The notes under the pieces are model-generated. The model saw only the letters and a program-made list of their open reading frames with translations, was not told the origin of the DNA and did no database searches. A stretch of 64,000 bases of DNA from Rhodospirillaceae bacterium (GTDB taxonomy: Bacteria > Pseudomonadota > Alphaproteobacteria > Rhodospirillales > Casp-alpha2). The stretch is from assembly GCA_016845145.1 (NCBI GenBank), contig JAERTE010000112.1:186001-250000 (forward strand), written 5' to 3'. The position numbers and the translations under genes were made by a program. Every line of letters begins with the position of its first letter. The first letter of the stretch is position 1. Below, piece after piece: positions 26,701 through 35,846 of this stretch.

Positions 26701-27662
26701 CGAAACGTTTCCTCGCCGCGCTGGCGGCCGGTCTTTTCACCGCTGCCTCGGCGCAAGCCGACACTGCCTTCGTCACCAACGAGAAGGACCACACGGTTTC
26801 GATCATCGACACGGACAAGATGGAGGTCATCGCCACCCTCGAGGTAGGTGAACGGCCGCGCGGTGTTTTGTTATCGAAGGATTTTTCCAAACTCTACATC
26901 TGCGCCAGTGACGACGACACGGTGCAGATCATGGATGTGGCGACGCGGGAAATTATCGGTGAATTGCCCTCCGGCGCCGACCCGGAGCAGTTCTACCTGC
27001 ATCCCAATAACCGCCATCTCTACATCGCCAACGAGGATGACAATATCGCCACAGTCGTCGACGTGGAAAGCTCTGAGGTTCTGGCCCAAGTGGACGTCGG
27101 GGTGGAACCGGAAGGCATGGCGGTCAGCTACGATGGAACCGTGGCGGTGAATACCTCCGAGACCACCAACATGGTGCACTGGATCGACACCAAATCGTTC
27201 GAACTGGTAGACAACACCTTGGTCGATCAACGCCCGCGCCACGCTGAGTTCGAACCCGACGACAGCCTGCTCTGGGTGTCGTCCGAGATCGGCGGCACCG
27301 TCTCGATCATCGACGTGAAAACGCGTCAGATCATCAAGAAGATCCGTTTCGCCATCAAGGGTGTGCACAAGGACCGTGTGCAGCCCGTCGGCATCCAGCT
27401 CTCCAAGGATGGCAAATACGCTTTCGTGGCCCTGGGCCCCTCCAACCATATCGCCGTCGTCGACCGCAAAAGCTACGAGGTGGAGAAGTATATCCTGGTC
27501 GGCCGCCGCGTTTGGCACATGGGGCAAACCCACGACGGCAAGAAATTGTTGACCACCAATGGGGTCAGCGGCGACGTTACGGTGATCGACGTCGAAAAGC
27601 TGAAAGCCATCAAATCCATCAAAGTGGGGCGCTATCCGTGGGGCGTGGCCATCAAACCGTGA
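26691..27662 (+). CDS. YVTN beta-propeller protein of the PQQ/lanthanide-linked ABC system (PedA2-like)
   Basis: A 323-residue exported propeller with a signal peptide (about 1-23) and seven or so repeats of the YVTN type (AFVTNEKDHTVSIIDTDKM, LYICASDDDTVQIMDV, LYIANEDDNIATVVDV and so on). The ATG at 26691 follows GGAGAG and overlaps the stop of the binding-protein gene by 10 bases. A longer frame from 26559 lies inside that gene and is rejected. This family accompanies quinoprotein gene clusters. It may be an accessory periplasmic component or metal chaperone; its exact role is not established. Confidence 0.88.
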   Translation: MQMTKRFLAALAAGLFTAASAQADTAFVTNEKDHTVSIIDTDKMEVIATLEVGERPRGVLLSKDFSKLYICASDDDTVQIMDVATREIIGELPSGADPEQFYLHPNNRHLYIANEDDNIATVVDVESSEVLAQVDVGVEPEGMAVSYDGTVAVNTSETTNMVHWIDTKSFELVDNTLVDQRPRHAEFEPDDSLLWVSSEIGGTVSIIDVKTRQIIKKIRFAIKGVHKDRVQPVGIQLSKDGKYAFVALGPSNHIAVVDRKSYEVEKYILVGRRVWHMGQTHDGKKLLTTNGVSGDVTVIDVEKLKAIKSIKVGRYPWGVAIKP

Positions 27663-27669
27663 GGACTGC

Positions 27670-28413
27670 ATGAGCGATGCCGCACCCGCCCTTTCGGTCC
27701 ACTCGCTTTCCTATAGCTACGGCGGCGGCAAACGGGCACTTTCGGAAGTAACACTGGAGGCCCGCATGGGCCGTTTCACGGCGTTGCTCGGCCCGAATGG
27801 TGCCGGCAAGACCACACTGTTTTCCTTGGTGACCGGGCTCCTGGCTGGGCATGAGGGAAACATTGCAATCGCCGGTTTCGATACCGCCCGGCAACACCGC
27901 GCAGCGTTGGCCTCCATGGGAATCGTTTTCCAGCAACCGACACTGGATCTCGATCTGACGGTAGAACAGAACCTAGTCTATTCCAGTGCTCTGCATGGCA
28001 TCGGCCGGCGCGACGCGGCGGGACGCATCGAACGCGAGTTGGCGCGACTCGACCTCGGCGGACGACGGCGCGACAAGGTCCGGACTCTCAATGGCGGCCA
28101 CCGGCGCCGGGTCGAGATCGCGCGTTCCTTGTTACACGAGCCACGTGTATTGATATTGGATGAGCCGACAGTCGGCCTCGACATTCCCACCCGCGAGATG
28201 ATCGTTCGCCATGCTCACCAACTGGCGTCCGATGATGGCATCGCCGTTGTCTGGGCTACCCATTTGATCGACGAAATCCTCGACGGCGACGACGTGCTCG
28301 TTCTGCACCAGGGACGAATCGTCGCCCATGGCGATGTGTCGGACGTCATGCAGGCCGGCGGCGGAGTGTCGCTGGGCGATTCCTTCAATGCTCTGACCGG
28401 AGGCTGCGCATGA
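27670..28413 (+). CDS. ABC transporter ATP-binding protein (PedB/LutE-like)
   Basis: A 247-residue ATPase: Walker A GPNGAGKTT, Q-loop VFQQPTLD, Walker B VLILDEPTVGLD, switch His in VWATHLID. The signature is LNGGHRRRV, departing from the common LSGGQ but as in the PQQ-linked subgroup. It pairs with an ABC-2-type permease whose start overlaps its stop (ATGA). Similar ATPases are required for lanthanide handling in methylotrophs and Pseudomonas; the transported species here is inferred. Confidence 0.9.
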   Translation: MSDAAPALSVHSLSYSYGGGKRALSEVTLEARMGRFTALLGPNGAGKTTLFSLVTGLLAGHEGNIAIAGFDTARQHRAALASMGIVFQQPTLDLDLTVEQNLVYSSALHGIGRRDAAGRIERELARLDLGGRRRDKVRTLNGGHRRRVEIARSLLHEPRVLILDEPTVGLDIPTREMIVRHAHQLASDDGIAVVWATHLIDEILDGDDVLVLHQGRIVAHGDVSDVMQAGGGVSLGDSFNALTGGCA

Positions 28414-29216
28414 GCCTTTCGGGATATCTCCGTTGCCTTCAGGGCATTATCGTCCGTGAGATGCTGCGCTTCCTGCATCAGCGCGAGCGCTTTATCGCCG
28501 CGCTGGTGCGGCCGCTGGTGTGGCTTTTGGTGTTCGCCGCCGGTTTCCGCGCCGCGCTGGGCGTCTCGATCATCCCGCCCTACGAGACCTACATCACGTA
28601 TGAGGTTTACATCACGCCCGGGCTGATCGGCATGATCCAACTTTTCAACGGCATGCAAAGTTCGCTCTCCATGGTCTATGACCGCGAAATGGGCTCCATG
28701 CGCGTACTGATGACCAGCCCCATGCCGCGATGGTTCCTGCTGACGGCAAAGCTTTTGGCCGGAACCGTCGTGTCGTTGGTCCAGGTCTATGCGTTTCTGG
28801 CCATCGCGTATCTGTTCGAGATCGAGATGCCGCCGATCGGCTACATCGCGGTGTTGCCAGCGCTATTGGTATCGGGCCTGATGCTCGGTGCTTTGGGCTT
28901 GCTGCTTTCGACGGCGATCCGCCAACTGGAGAACTTCGCGGGGATCATGAACTTTGTGATCTTTCCCATGTTTTTCCTGTCGTCAGCGCTCTATCCGATC
29001 TGGAAAATTGGCGAGTCCAGCGAACTGCTTCGCACCATTTGCGAACTCAACCCTTTCACCTACGCCGTCGAGACCATCCGCTTCGCGCTTTACGGACAGT
29101 GGGAGACGACAGCCATGGTAATCGCGCTTGCGACGGGATTGAGTTTTCTGGTTCTGGCTATCTACGGCTACAATCCGGCACGCGGCATGGTCCGCCGCAG
29201 TGCTGGACCACAATAA
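28410..29216 (+). CDS. ABC-2-type permease (PedC/LutF-like)
   Basis: A 268-residue integral membrane protein with six hydrophobic segments (around residues 30-55, 65-85, 110-135, 140-165, 170-195 and 235-260) and the ABC-2 family features GSMRVLMTSPMPRW and FFLSSALYPIW. It forms the channel with the upstream ATPase. ABC-2 permeases are usually exporters, yet this branch occurs with periplasmic binding components and is linked to uptake of lanthanides in genetic work on related systems. The start overlaps the ATPase stop by four bases. Confidence 0.9.
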   Translation: MSLSGYLRCLQGIIVREMLRFLHQRERFIAALVRPLVWLLVFAAGFRAALGVSIIPPYETYITYEVYITPGLIGMIQLFNGMQSSLSMVYDREMGSMRVLMTSPMPRWFLLTAKLLAGTVVSLVQVYAFLAIAYLFEIEMPPIGYIAVLPALLVSGLMLGALGLLLSTAIRQLENFAGIMNFVIFPMFFLSSALYPIWKIGESSELLRTICELNPFTYAVETIRFALYGQWETTAMVIALATGLSFLVLAIYGYNPARGMVRRSAGPQ

Positions 29217-29231
29217 AGGGGGGACCCTCAA

Positions 29232-29786
29232 ATGAGATCAGTAAAATGGGGCTGGGTGCTTGTCGTGGCTCTAATGCTGGCCCAGCCGGCGGTTGCCGGA
29301 TTGGAGGGCGAGAAAACCATCACACTTGCGTCGCCATCGGGACCAGCCGTAGTCATTGGAACCATATCGTTCACCAAGACAAATGATGGCCATGACTATG
29401 ATATCAAATTCGACGACAGCAAGTTCGCCGATCACTTCCTGTCCATGAGGCCGTTCAAGTGTCTTGAGGGAAGCGCCCAATACCTGTGCCACCTCCCGTA
29501 TCCCTATGACAAAAAACGGCAGATAATGCCGGACGACTTCGCCGACCTGGAGCACGAATTCCTGTTCATCCACAAGAAACCGAACGAGTACGGAATCAAT
29601 ATGTGGAACGGCATCTATTACGTGATCACCGCCGCCGAAAACGGTCTCACCGGGAGATTGCACGAAATCGATATGGATATTCTGGCGTCACCACCCGAAG
29701 GCGGCGTGCGCTACCCGCTGTTGGAAGCCGAGAAAACCGAGGGAGAAACCGACGCCCATTGGCTGCCGGTTCTCCACATCGAATAA
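29232..29786 (+). CDS. Exported protein of unknown function in the quinoprotein region
   Basis: A 184-residue protein with a signal peptide (about 1-22, ending AVA|GL). The mature region looks beta-rich and contains two nearby Cys (FKCLEGSAQYLCHL) and several acidic stretches. No domain is recognised. It follows the ABC permease gene by 15 bases (AAAGGGGGGACC ribosome region) and abuts the next gene with no gap, so it belongs to the same rightward operon. A role in the periplasmic side of the transport system is a guess from context. Confidence 0.7.
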   Translation: MRSVKWGWVLVVALMLAQPAVAGLEGEKTITLASPSGPAVVIGTISFTKTNDGHDYDIKFDDSKFADHFLSMRPFKCLEGSAQYLCHLPYPYDKKRQIMPDDFADLEHEFLFIHKKPNEYGINMWNGIYYVITAAENGLTGRLHEIDMDILASPPEGGVRYPLLEAEKTEGETDAHWLPVLHIE

Positions 29787-30590
29787 ATGAACGGATCGAA
29801 ACCCTTGCTGGCGATGGTTCTTGCGCTTGTCCTGGCGTTCCAAGCTTCGCCAGCCGCAGTGGCCGGCGACGATACCGACGCGGCACGGACAATGACGCGT
29901 CTGTTCAAAGCCTACGCGAAATTCAAGATGGCGGATTATCAGGGCGCCAAGGAAATCTGGGAGGCCATCGGCGCCAAGGGCCGCGGCGAAGCCTTGTTCA
30001 ACCTCGGGATTCTCTACGAGGACGGTCTCGGTGTTGAGGCTGATACGAAACAGGCATTGGATTTGTATACCCGTGCCGCCACCACAGGCAGCCGTTCGGC
30101 ACAATACCGCCTCGGTTTGCTCCTCTCCGACAACGATCCAGCGATCCGCGACATCAAGGCGGCCAAGGGATGGCTCAAGCTCGCCGCCTCGCAAGGTGAC
30201 GAAGATGCAGGCCGGCTGCTGGCAACGCTCGAAGGATCGGCACCCAGTGGTCTGTTTGCCACCGCGGAACGCGCCGCCGTTGCCGGCGATCATGAAAATG
30301 CAGTGCATCTTTACCGAGAGTTGGCCGATGCCGGTGATGTGCGTGCCCGCACCCGGCTTGCCTGGCTTTATGAAGCGGGCAGCGGCGTGGAGCGGGATTT
30401 GAGTAAGGCAGCCGCCCTTTTTCGCCAATCCGCAGATAACGGCGATGCCGAGGCCCAGTATGCCTACGCGGTGATGCTGCGGACCGGTACCGGCACCGAG
30501 AAAGACGTTGAGAACGCGGCGGCCTACCTGCACATGGCCTCCGACCAAGGATACGCGCCCGCCGAGGCGGCCCTACAGACGTTCAAGTAA
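29787..30590 (+). CDS. Sel1-repeat (tetratricopeptide-like) exported protein
   Basis: A 267-residue protein with a signal peptide (about 1-26) and at least five Sel1-like helical repeats (for example GEALFNLGILYEDGLGVEAD, SAQYRLGLLL, ARTRLAWLYEAGSGVERD, AEAQYAYAVMLRTGTGTEKD). Such repeats form scaffolds for protein contacts. The start codon directly follows the stop of the preceding gene, indicating coupling. It is the last gene of the rightward ABC operon and converges on an ATPase gene with 3 bases between. The partner is unknown. Confidence 0.88.
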   Translation: MNGSKPLLAMVLALVLAFQASPAAVAGDDTDAARTMTRLFKAYAKFKMADYQGAKEIWEAIGAKGRGEALFNLGILYEDGLGVEADTKQALDLYTRAATTGSRSAQYRLGLLLSDNDPAIRDIKAAKGWLKLAASQGDEDAGRLLATLEGSAPSGLFATAERAAVAGDHENAVHLYRELADAGDVRARTRLAWLYEAGSGVERDLSKAAALFRQSADNGDAEAQYAYAVMLRTGTGTEKDVENAAAYLHMASDQGYAPAEAALQTFK

Positions 30591-30593
30591 TTC

Positions 30594-31331
30594 TCAATCC
30601 GTGCCGGCTGGCGACATCAGGGCGCGAACCCGTGCTGATTCCTCTGCCCGCCACTCGACATCGCGCTCGGAGCGCGGAGTCGTCACGGGATGTTCACCGA
30701 TGATTTTCGTGGGGGTACCGCCCAACATCAAGATACGGTCTGCGAGGTGAACCGTCTCGGCGATGTTGTGGGTGACCAAAAGGCTCGAACACCGCCGCTG
30801 GTCGAACAGGTTTGCCAGATGGATTCGGAGCCTCTCCGCGGTGGATTCATCCAATGAGGCCAGCGGTTCATCCAGCACCAGCAGATCGGGTTCGATGATC
30901 AACGCGCGCGCCAAGGCAGCACGGCGTGCCATGCCGAGAGACAAGCGATTGGCGAAACGCGCCGCCGCGTCTGTCAAATCCATGTCCGCCAGGGCTGGCG
31001 GGATGCGGGGATCGGCAGGGTCGTTGTGTTCCAACACCAGCGCCAGATTCTGCTGAACCGTCAGCCATGGCAACAACCGCGGTTCCTGAAAGACAAAACC
31101 CACCCGGGGCATCCCCTCGCCGCCATCGTCGATGCGCTTCACGGTCCCGTCAAAATCCGGATCGAGGCCCGAGACGATATTGAGCAACGTCGTCTTGCCC
31201 GCGCCCGATGCGCCGAGAATGACGACGGTTTCCCCCTGCGCCAACGCCATGGAAATATCGCTGAGCACCGTGACCGGCTGGTCGCCGCCTACGCCAGGAA
31301 ACCGTTTCGAGCGGATGGAAATCTCTATCAT
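30594..31331 (-). CDS. Nitrate/sulfonate-type ABC transporter ATP-binding protein
   Basis: A 245-residue SsuB/TauB-type ATPase: Walker A GASGAGKTT, Q-loop VFQEPRLLPW, Walker B LLVLDEPLASLD, switch His in LLVTHNIAE. The signature region reads LSLGMARRA, so the second Gly of LSGGQ is changed. It ends the leftward three-gene operon (binding protein, permease, ATPase) embedded in the quinoprotein region. The substrate is unknown; nitrate, sulfonate, pyrimidine-precursor and aromatic importers share this family. Confidence 0.9.
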   Translation of the reverse strand: MIEISIRSKRFPGVGGDQPVTVLSDISMALAQGETVVILGASGAGKTTLLNIVSGLDPDFDGTVKRIDDGGEGMPRVGFVFQEPRLLPWLTVQQNLALVLEHNDPADPRIPPALADMDLTDAAARFANRLSLGMARRAALARALIIEPDLLVLDEPLASLDESTAERLRIHLANLFDQRRCSSLLVTHNIAETVHLADRILMLGGTPTKIIGEHPVTTPRSERDVEWRAEESARVRALMSPAGTD

Positions 31332-32078
31332 CTAGTGCTGCCACGCCGTGGCGCGGCGCTCCAAGGGTTGCATCACTCCGATCTCGATGGCCTGGATGAC
31401 GACAATGAAGGACAGCGCATAGGCAATGATCCCGGTAACGTCGAACAATTGAAAATAGATACCGAGTTGGAACCCGACGCCATTGCCACGGCCCAGCAAT
31501 TCGACCACCAAAACGATCTTCCAGATCAACGCTAAGCCCGACCGCGCCGACGCCGCCAGGTAGGGATAGAGCTGCGGCAACACGACCTGGTGCAATACTC
31601 GCCCGTTGGGCAGGCGAAAGCTCTCCGCCATTTCCATCAGGCCGCGATCGATCTTCCGTGCACCCTCACGCATGGTGACCGCGACGTTGGGGATCTTGTT
31701 GATGGCGACGGCGGTAATGGCCGCCACTTCGGTCAAACCGAACCAGACATAACAGAGGATGATGGTCACAAGCGCGGGGATGTTGAGAAATAGGATCAGC
31801 CAGGAATCGAAGATCGCATCGGCACGTTTGCGACGTCCCATGACGTAACCAATGAGGATACCAACCACCATGGCCAGAACGAAACTGGCGGCCACCCTTG
31901 CCAGGGTGGCGCCGACATGTTCGAAAATCTCGCCTTCACCGGCAAGTTCGACGAGTAAACGCCCGACCGCCGCCGGAGACGGCAGCAAATCGCTTTCGAG
32001 AAAAATCGCGGCAATCTGCCACAAGGTGACAAACACCGCGAGCGAGAGAAATTGAACCCACAGGCGGTGCCGAACCAA
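31332..32078 (-). CDS. Nitrate/sulfonate-type ABC transporter permease
   Basis: A 248-residue SsuC/TauC-type permease with about six hydrophobic segments. The EAA-like cytoplasmic loop is MEMAESFRLPNGRVLHQVVLPQ. It abuts the ATPase gene with no gap and follows the binding-protein gene by 12 bases. Together they form a complete importer. Its location between the lanthanide-type ABC genes and the CXXCW/NosR-like operon suggests that it supplies something needed for, or degraded through, quinoprotein metabolism. Confidence 0.92.
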   Translation of the reverse strand: MVRHRLWVQFLSLAVFVTLWQIAAIFLESDLLPSPAAVGRLLVELAGEGEIFEHVGATLARVAASFVLAMVVGILIGYVMGRRKRADAIFDSWLILFLNIPALVTIILCYVWFGLTEVAAITAVAINKIPNVAVTMREGARKIDRGLMEMAESFRLPNGRVLHQVVLPQLYPYLAASARSGLALIWKIVLVVELLGRGNGVGFQLGIYFQLFDVTGIIAYALSFIVVIQAIEIGVMQPLERRATAWQH

Positions 32079-32090
32079 TGTTTGTCCTCG

Positions 32091-33080
32091 TCAGTAGGTG
32101 ATCGCGGGCGCGAACGTTCCCGCGGCCAACTGTTGCGACCGGCCAACCAGCTTCTTCCCGCCGATTTTGGCGAGGATATCGTAAACCTTGGCTGCCGCAT
32201 CATGATCGGCCGTTCCCCAAGATTGCGGAATGCCAGCCCGGAATCCCGCCTTCAGGGCCGCGAAGGTTTTGTCGTCCTTGGCTTTCATGCGCGGTCGAAG
32301 GCGGTCCCACTCGGCGTCGCTTTTGGCCAAAATCGCGCGGGCGTCGTTGAGGGCGCTGGAAAAGGCCTTCAGCCCCTTCGCATTTGCTTCGCTCCATGCG
32401 TCGGCGACCGCGTAGCCGATCATCGGCACAACCCGCCGGCCGCCCAGGCTCTTCATGATTTCATCGACACCAACCAATTTGCGCATGCCCTTTGCCTGTA
32501 GCTTGGCGGCATAGTGCCAGAAGGTCAAAACCGCGTCGACTCGGCCTTTCTCCAGTTGTGCCGACAGCAGCGGCGGCGCGCCGAAAACCCTTTCCACCTT
32601 GCCATCCAGATCGCCCATGCCCTTGTCTTTGGCGTGGGCGCGCAACAACAACCAACTTTTATCCAGCGGCCCACCAGCCACACCGATTTTCCGCCCGGCA
32701 AGATCCCCGATCGACTTGATCGGCGAATGGGCCGCGACAACGATGGCTCCGGTCGCCTTCGAATAGGGGAAGAAACTCAAGCCCCGGCCTGCAGCGCGCT
32801 GGCGCGAGACCCACAGCCAATCGGTGACCATGGCGTCGACATCATTGGCCAACAAGGCCGTGGCGGTGGCGTTTTTGCCCGAGAACTCGCGGACATCCAA
32901 GGTGATGCCGTGTTTCTTGTCCAATCCATGGTGCTTGAGCACGTCAATTTCCCATTTGACCGTGCCGAACTTCAGCACGCCCAAGCGCAGCACCGTTTCC
33001 GCATTCGCGGAATTTAGCAACGCGACGCTCATCAAAACGGCTAGAATAAACAAGCGGACCGGTCGAAAACTGGACATCAC
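32091..33080 (-). CDS. Nitrate/sulfonate-type ABC transporter binding protein
   Basis: A 329-residue exported binding protein of the SsuA/ThiY superfamily. A signal peptide (about 1-27, ANA|ET) precedes the two-lobe fold (LRLGVLKFGTVKWEIDVLK, IGVAGGPLDKSW, VDAVLTFWHYAAKL). It is the first gene of the operon and is divergent from the CXXCW-motif gene, with about 97 bases of shared promoter space. Similar proteins appear in several quinoprotein loci with no proven ligand. Confidence 0.88.
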   Translation of the reverse strand: MMSSFRPVRLFILAVLMSVALLNSANAETVLRLGVLKFGTVKWEIDVLKHHGLDKKHGITLDVREFSGKNATATALLANDVDAMVTDWLWVSRQRAAGRGLSFFPYSKATGAIVVAAHSPIKSIGDLAGRKIGVAGGPLDKSWLLLRAHAKDKGMGDLDGKVERVFGAPPLLSAQLEKGRVDAVLTFWHYAAKLQAKGMRKLVGVDEIMKSLGGRRVVPMIGYAVADAWSEANAKGLKAFSSALNDARAILAKSDAEWDRLRPRMKAKDDKTFAALKAGFRAGIPQSWGTADHDAAAKVYDILAKIGGKKLVGRSQQLAAGTFAPAITY

Positions 33081-33177
33081 CTATCCCCCTCAAAAGTCTA
33101 ATGTTGCAGAATGGCTTCGCATCTAAAATACCAATCTGTCACGGTAGCGCCATTCGACCTTAGGCGATGAGGGGGAG

Positions 33178-33750
33178 ATGCATCGGTTTTTCAAAATCCT
33201 GGCCCTGCGCTGTCTTGCGGCAATGGCCATGTTCGTTCTTGCCGCCGATGCCGGAGCGGTCGAGGTGCCGGAGGAATACCGCACCGGACGATATCGCGCG
33301 CCAACGCCCGACGTCATCCCTGGCGGCACGCTGGTAACGCGTGATCACGTGGAAAGATTGCTCGCCGAGGGCCGGGCTACCTTCATCGATGTCTTCGGCA
33401 CGGGTCGTTTCGCAACGCCTGGCCTGGATGGTGAGTGGATCTTGCGCAAACCGCATTTTTCCCTTCCCGGTTCGGTCTGGCTGCCGAACGTCGGTACGGG
33501 TTACCTGACGCCGGAAATGGATCGATATTTCCGGACCGCGCTGGAGCGATTCAGCCGTGGCGACAAGATCCACCCGATCGTCTTTTTCTGCGAGGCCGAT
33601 TGCTGGCTTGGCTGGAACGCGGCCAAACGCGCCATTTCCTACGGCTATGCTCGGGTCTTCTGGTATCCAGCCGGGATCACGGATTGGAAGGAAACGCCGG
33701 AAAGAATGCAAACTATCACGCCTGAGCCCATCCCTGCGGCGCCGGACTGA
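33178..33750 (+). CDS. PQQ-dependent catabolism-associated CXXCW-motif protein (rhodanese-like)
   Basis: A 190-residue exported protein with a signal peptide (about 1-24, ending AGA|VE) and a rhodanese-like fold. The key motif is FFCEADCWLGWNAAKRA, two Cys followed by Trp at the position of the rhodanese active-site loop. The family is restricted to bacteria with PQQ dehydrogenases and has an unproven role, perhaps thiol or sulfur transfer matching the SoxYZ-like carrier. GGGGGAGATG overlaps the start region. It is followed after 2 bases by the NosR-like gene. Confidence 0.87.
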   Translation: MHRFFKILALRCLAAMAMFVLAADAGAVEVPEEYRTGRYRAPTPDVIPGGTLVTRDHVERLLAEGRATFIDVFGTGRFATPGLDGEWILRKPHFSLPGSVWLPNVGTGYLTPEMDRYFRTALERFSRGDKIHPIVFFCEADCWLGWNAAKRAISYGYARVFWYPAGITDWKETPERMQTITPEPIPAAPD

Positions 33751-33752
33751 GC

Positions 33753-35846
33753 ATGTCGCGCCACCCGGTTTATCTGTTTCTTACGCTTTGCCTCTTGATG
33801 CTCGGGTTTACGACGACGGCGTACGCCAAGCTCGATGAAGCGCAACTGGCCGAACTGGTAGTCCCGCCGTACAAATTGGGCATTCGCGATTCCGACCTGC
33901 CCGTGTGGAAGCTGTTGGACGGCGGCGGCGCCCATGCCGGTTACGTTTTTGAATCCATCGACTTGGCGCCGATCCCCGGGTTCTCCGGAAGCCCGGTGAA
34001 CCTCCTGGTATCCATCGATCGCGAAGGCCGTTTTCTCGATGTGCAGGTTCTGGAACAAAACGAACCGGTGTTCGTCAGTGGATTGGGACCCAGGCCGTTG
34101 CATGAATTCGTCCGCCAGTACGAGGACAAGTCACTCGCCAGTTTCATCAAGGTGCGGACAGCCAACGACCGGAAAGTTCGGGATGCCAGCGCCAATACCT
34201 ATATCGATGGCGTCATCAAGGCGACGGCATCGGTGCGCATTGTTAACCAATCGATTCTGGCCGCCGCCCTGAAGGTCGCACGGGACCGCATGACAGGTGT
34301 GGTGCCGAGGCCGGCGCAACGGCCGCGCAAGGATATCTTCAAAGAACTCGATTGGCGGCAACTGGTGGACCGCGGATTGGTGAAGAACCTGCGCATCACC
34401 AATGCCGAGGTCGAAGCCGCCTTTGCCGGCAGCGAGTTCGTCGAGGAAGACCCAGAGGCTCTCACCGACCCGGATGGCCTGTATATCGATCTTTGGATCG
34501 CCGATCTGGATATCCCTTCGGTCGGCCGGAATTTGTTGAGCGATGCGGGTATGGCGGAACTGCGCCGCCAAGTCACATCGTTCGAGGAACCGATCCTGCT
34601 GTTGGCCAACGGCCGGCACCGATTGGTCGCCGAGGATTTCGTCCGCAATTCCGTGCCCGATGGTATGGCCATGCGCCAGGGCGCCTTTCCGGTCAACCTG
34701 CGCGACGCCGACGCCGAGATTGAGCTCCGACCCGGAATTCCGGCGTTCGAGCAGGTGATGGCTCTGCGTATCGACACGCGCATCGGCTTCAATCCGGCGG
34801 AGCGCTGGGACTTCATCATCAAGGCAGTGCGCAAGATCGGTGCGTTCCAACCACGCGTCGGCACCCGTGATCTGGTGCTGATCAACGAGCCCGATAGCAG
34901 CCTTTTCGAAGCGCCGAAAACCGACGCCGATGCAAACGCGCCGCCCTGGGTCGGATCATGGCGTGACCAGGCGTGGCCGCTGGCCGGAATGACGATCATG
35001 CTCGTGGTGCTGAGCGCGGGACTGTCAAAGCGAATCTCCGCACTTCGGCGTTTCGCGACATTGCGGCCGTTGCGTTTGGTTTTCCTTGGCCTCACGCTCG
35101 GCTTCATCGGCTGGTACACCCAAGGGCAGCTGAGCATCGTCACGGTTCTCGCCGCCGTCCGCGCCGCCGTCGATGCATGGAGCCTGTCATTCCTGCTCTA
35201 TGACCCGGTATCGCTTCTGCTCTGGGGGTATGTGCTGGTAACGCTCTTCGTCTGGGGGCGAGGCACCTTTTGCGGCTGGTTATGCCCCTTCGGGGCGTTG
35301 CAGGAATTGCTGCACGCGCTCGGGCGGGTCTTTCGTCTTCCCCAGCTTCGAATTCCAGCAAAATGGGACCGGCAGTTGGTACTTGTAAAATATGTTGCAC
35401 TCGCCGCCTTGCTTATCGCCGTCGTCATCTCCACCACCGTCGCCGACGCCATGGTCGAGGTGGAACCGTTCAAAACGGCGATTACGCTGGCCTTCGATCG
35501 GGCCTGGCCGTTCGTTCTCTATGCGGCGGGATTGTTGGCCTTAAACCTGTTTGTATTCAAGGCGTTTTGCCGCTTTCTCTGTCCACTGGGTGCCGCCCTG
35601 GCGTTGCCAACCCGGTTTTTTAGGTTCAATTGGATCCAGCGGCGCGCCGAATGCGGGACACCATGCCAACTGTGCAAAGTCCGCTGTGGATACGGGGCAA
35701 TCGAACGCAGCGGTGGCATCGACTATTCCGAATGCTTCCAGTGCATGGCGTGCATTGCGATCCACGACGATCCCAGCGTCTGCGTGCCGCTGGTTTTGGG
35801 AGCGAGAAAACCACGAACCGAAACGGAGGTTCGCCATGTCGGTTGA
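33753..35846 (+). CDS. NosR/NirI-like membrane flavo-iron-sulfur protein
   Basis: A 697-residue protein. After a signal peptide (about 1-25) comes a periplasmic FMN-binding domain with a flavinylation-type motif around DGVIKATAS (residues about 152-160) and a further periplasmic part. Five or so membrane helices follow from residue 410 on. Cytoplasmic polyferredoxin parts are CGWLCPFGALQE, CRFLCPLGAAL and CGTPCQLCKVRC with CFQCMACIAIHDDPSVC. NosR-type proteins carry electrons across the membrane. No nos genes are nearby; instead it is between a CXXCW gene and an ApbE gene inside the quinoprotein region. It may link quinol or cytoplasmic electrons to periplasmic partners (inference). It overlaps the ApbE gene by 11 bases. 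Confidence 0.87.
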   Translation: MSRHPVYLFLTLCLLMLGFTTTAYAKLDEAQLAELVVPPYKLGIRDSDLPVWKLLDGGGAHAGYVFESIDLAPIPGFSGSPVNLLVSIDREGRFLDVQVLEQNEPVFVSGLGPRPLHEFVRQYEDKSLASFIKVRTANDRKVRDASANTYIDGVIKATASVRIVNQSILAAALKVARDRMTGVVPRPAQRPRKDIFKELDWRQLVDRGLVKNLRITNAEVEAAFAGSEFVEEDPEALTDPDGLYIDLWIADLDIPSVGRNLLSDAGMAELRRQVTSFEEPILLLANGRHRLVAEDFVRNSVPDGMAMRQGAFPVNLRDADAEIELRPGIPAFEQVMALRIDTRIGFNPAERWDFIIKAVRKIGAFQPRVGTRDLVLINEPDSSLFEAPKTDADANAPPWVGSWRDQAWPLAGMTIMLVVLSAGLSKRISALRRFATLRPLRLVFLGLTLGFIGWYTQGQLSIVTVLAAVRAAVDAWSLSFLLYDPVSLLLWGYVLVTLFVWGRGTFCGWLCPFGALQELLHALGRVFRLPQLRIPAKWDRQLVLVKYVALAALLIAVVISTTVADAMVEVEPFKTAITLAFDRAWPFVLYAAGLLALNLFVFKAFCRFLCPLGAALALPTRFFRFNWIQRRAECGTPCQLCKVRCGYGAIERSGGIDYSECFQCMACIAIHDDPSVCVPLVLGARKPRTETEVRHVG

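Noticed and set aside
35551..35835. N-terminal extension of the ApbE frame
   Set aside because: It lies wholly inside the NosR-like gene; the ATG at 35836 has a GGAGGT site and starts a Tat signal.
33753..35846. Assignment as the nitrous oxide reductase regulator NosR itself
   Set aside because: No nosZ or other nos genes are present and the neighbours are quinoprotein-specific, so only a NosR-like label is justified.
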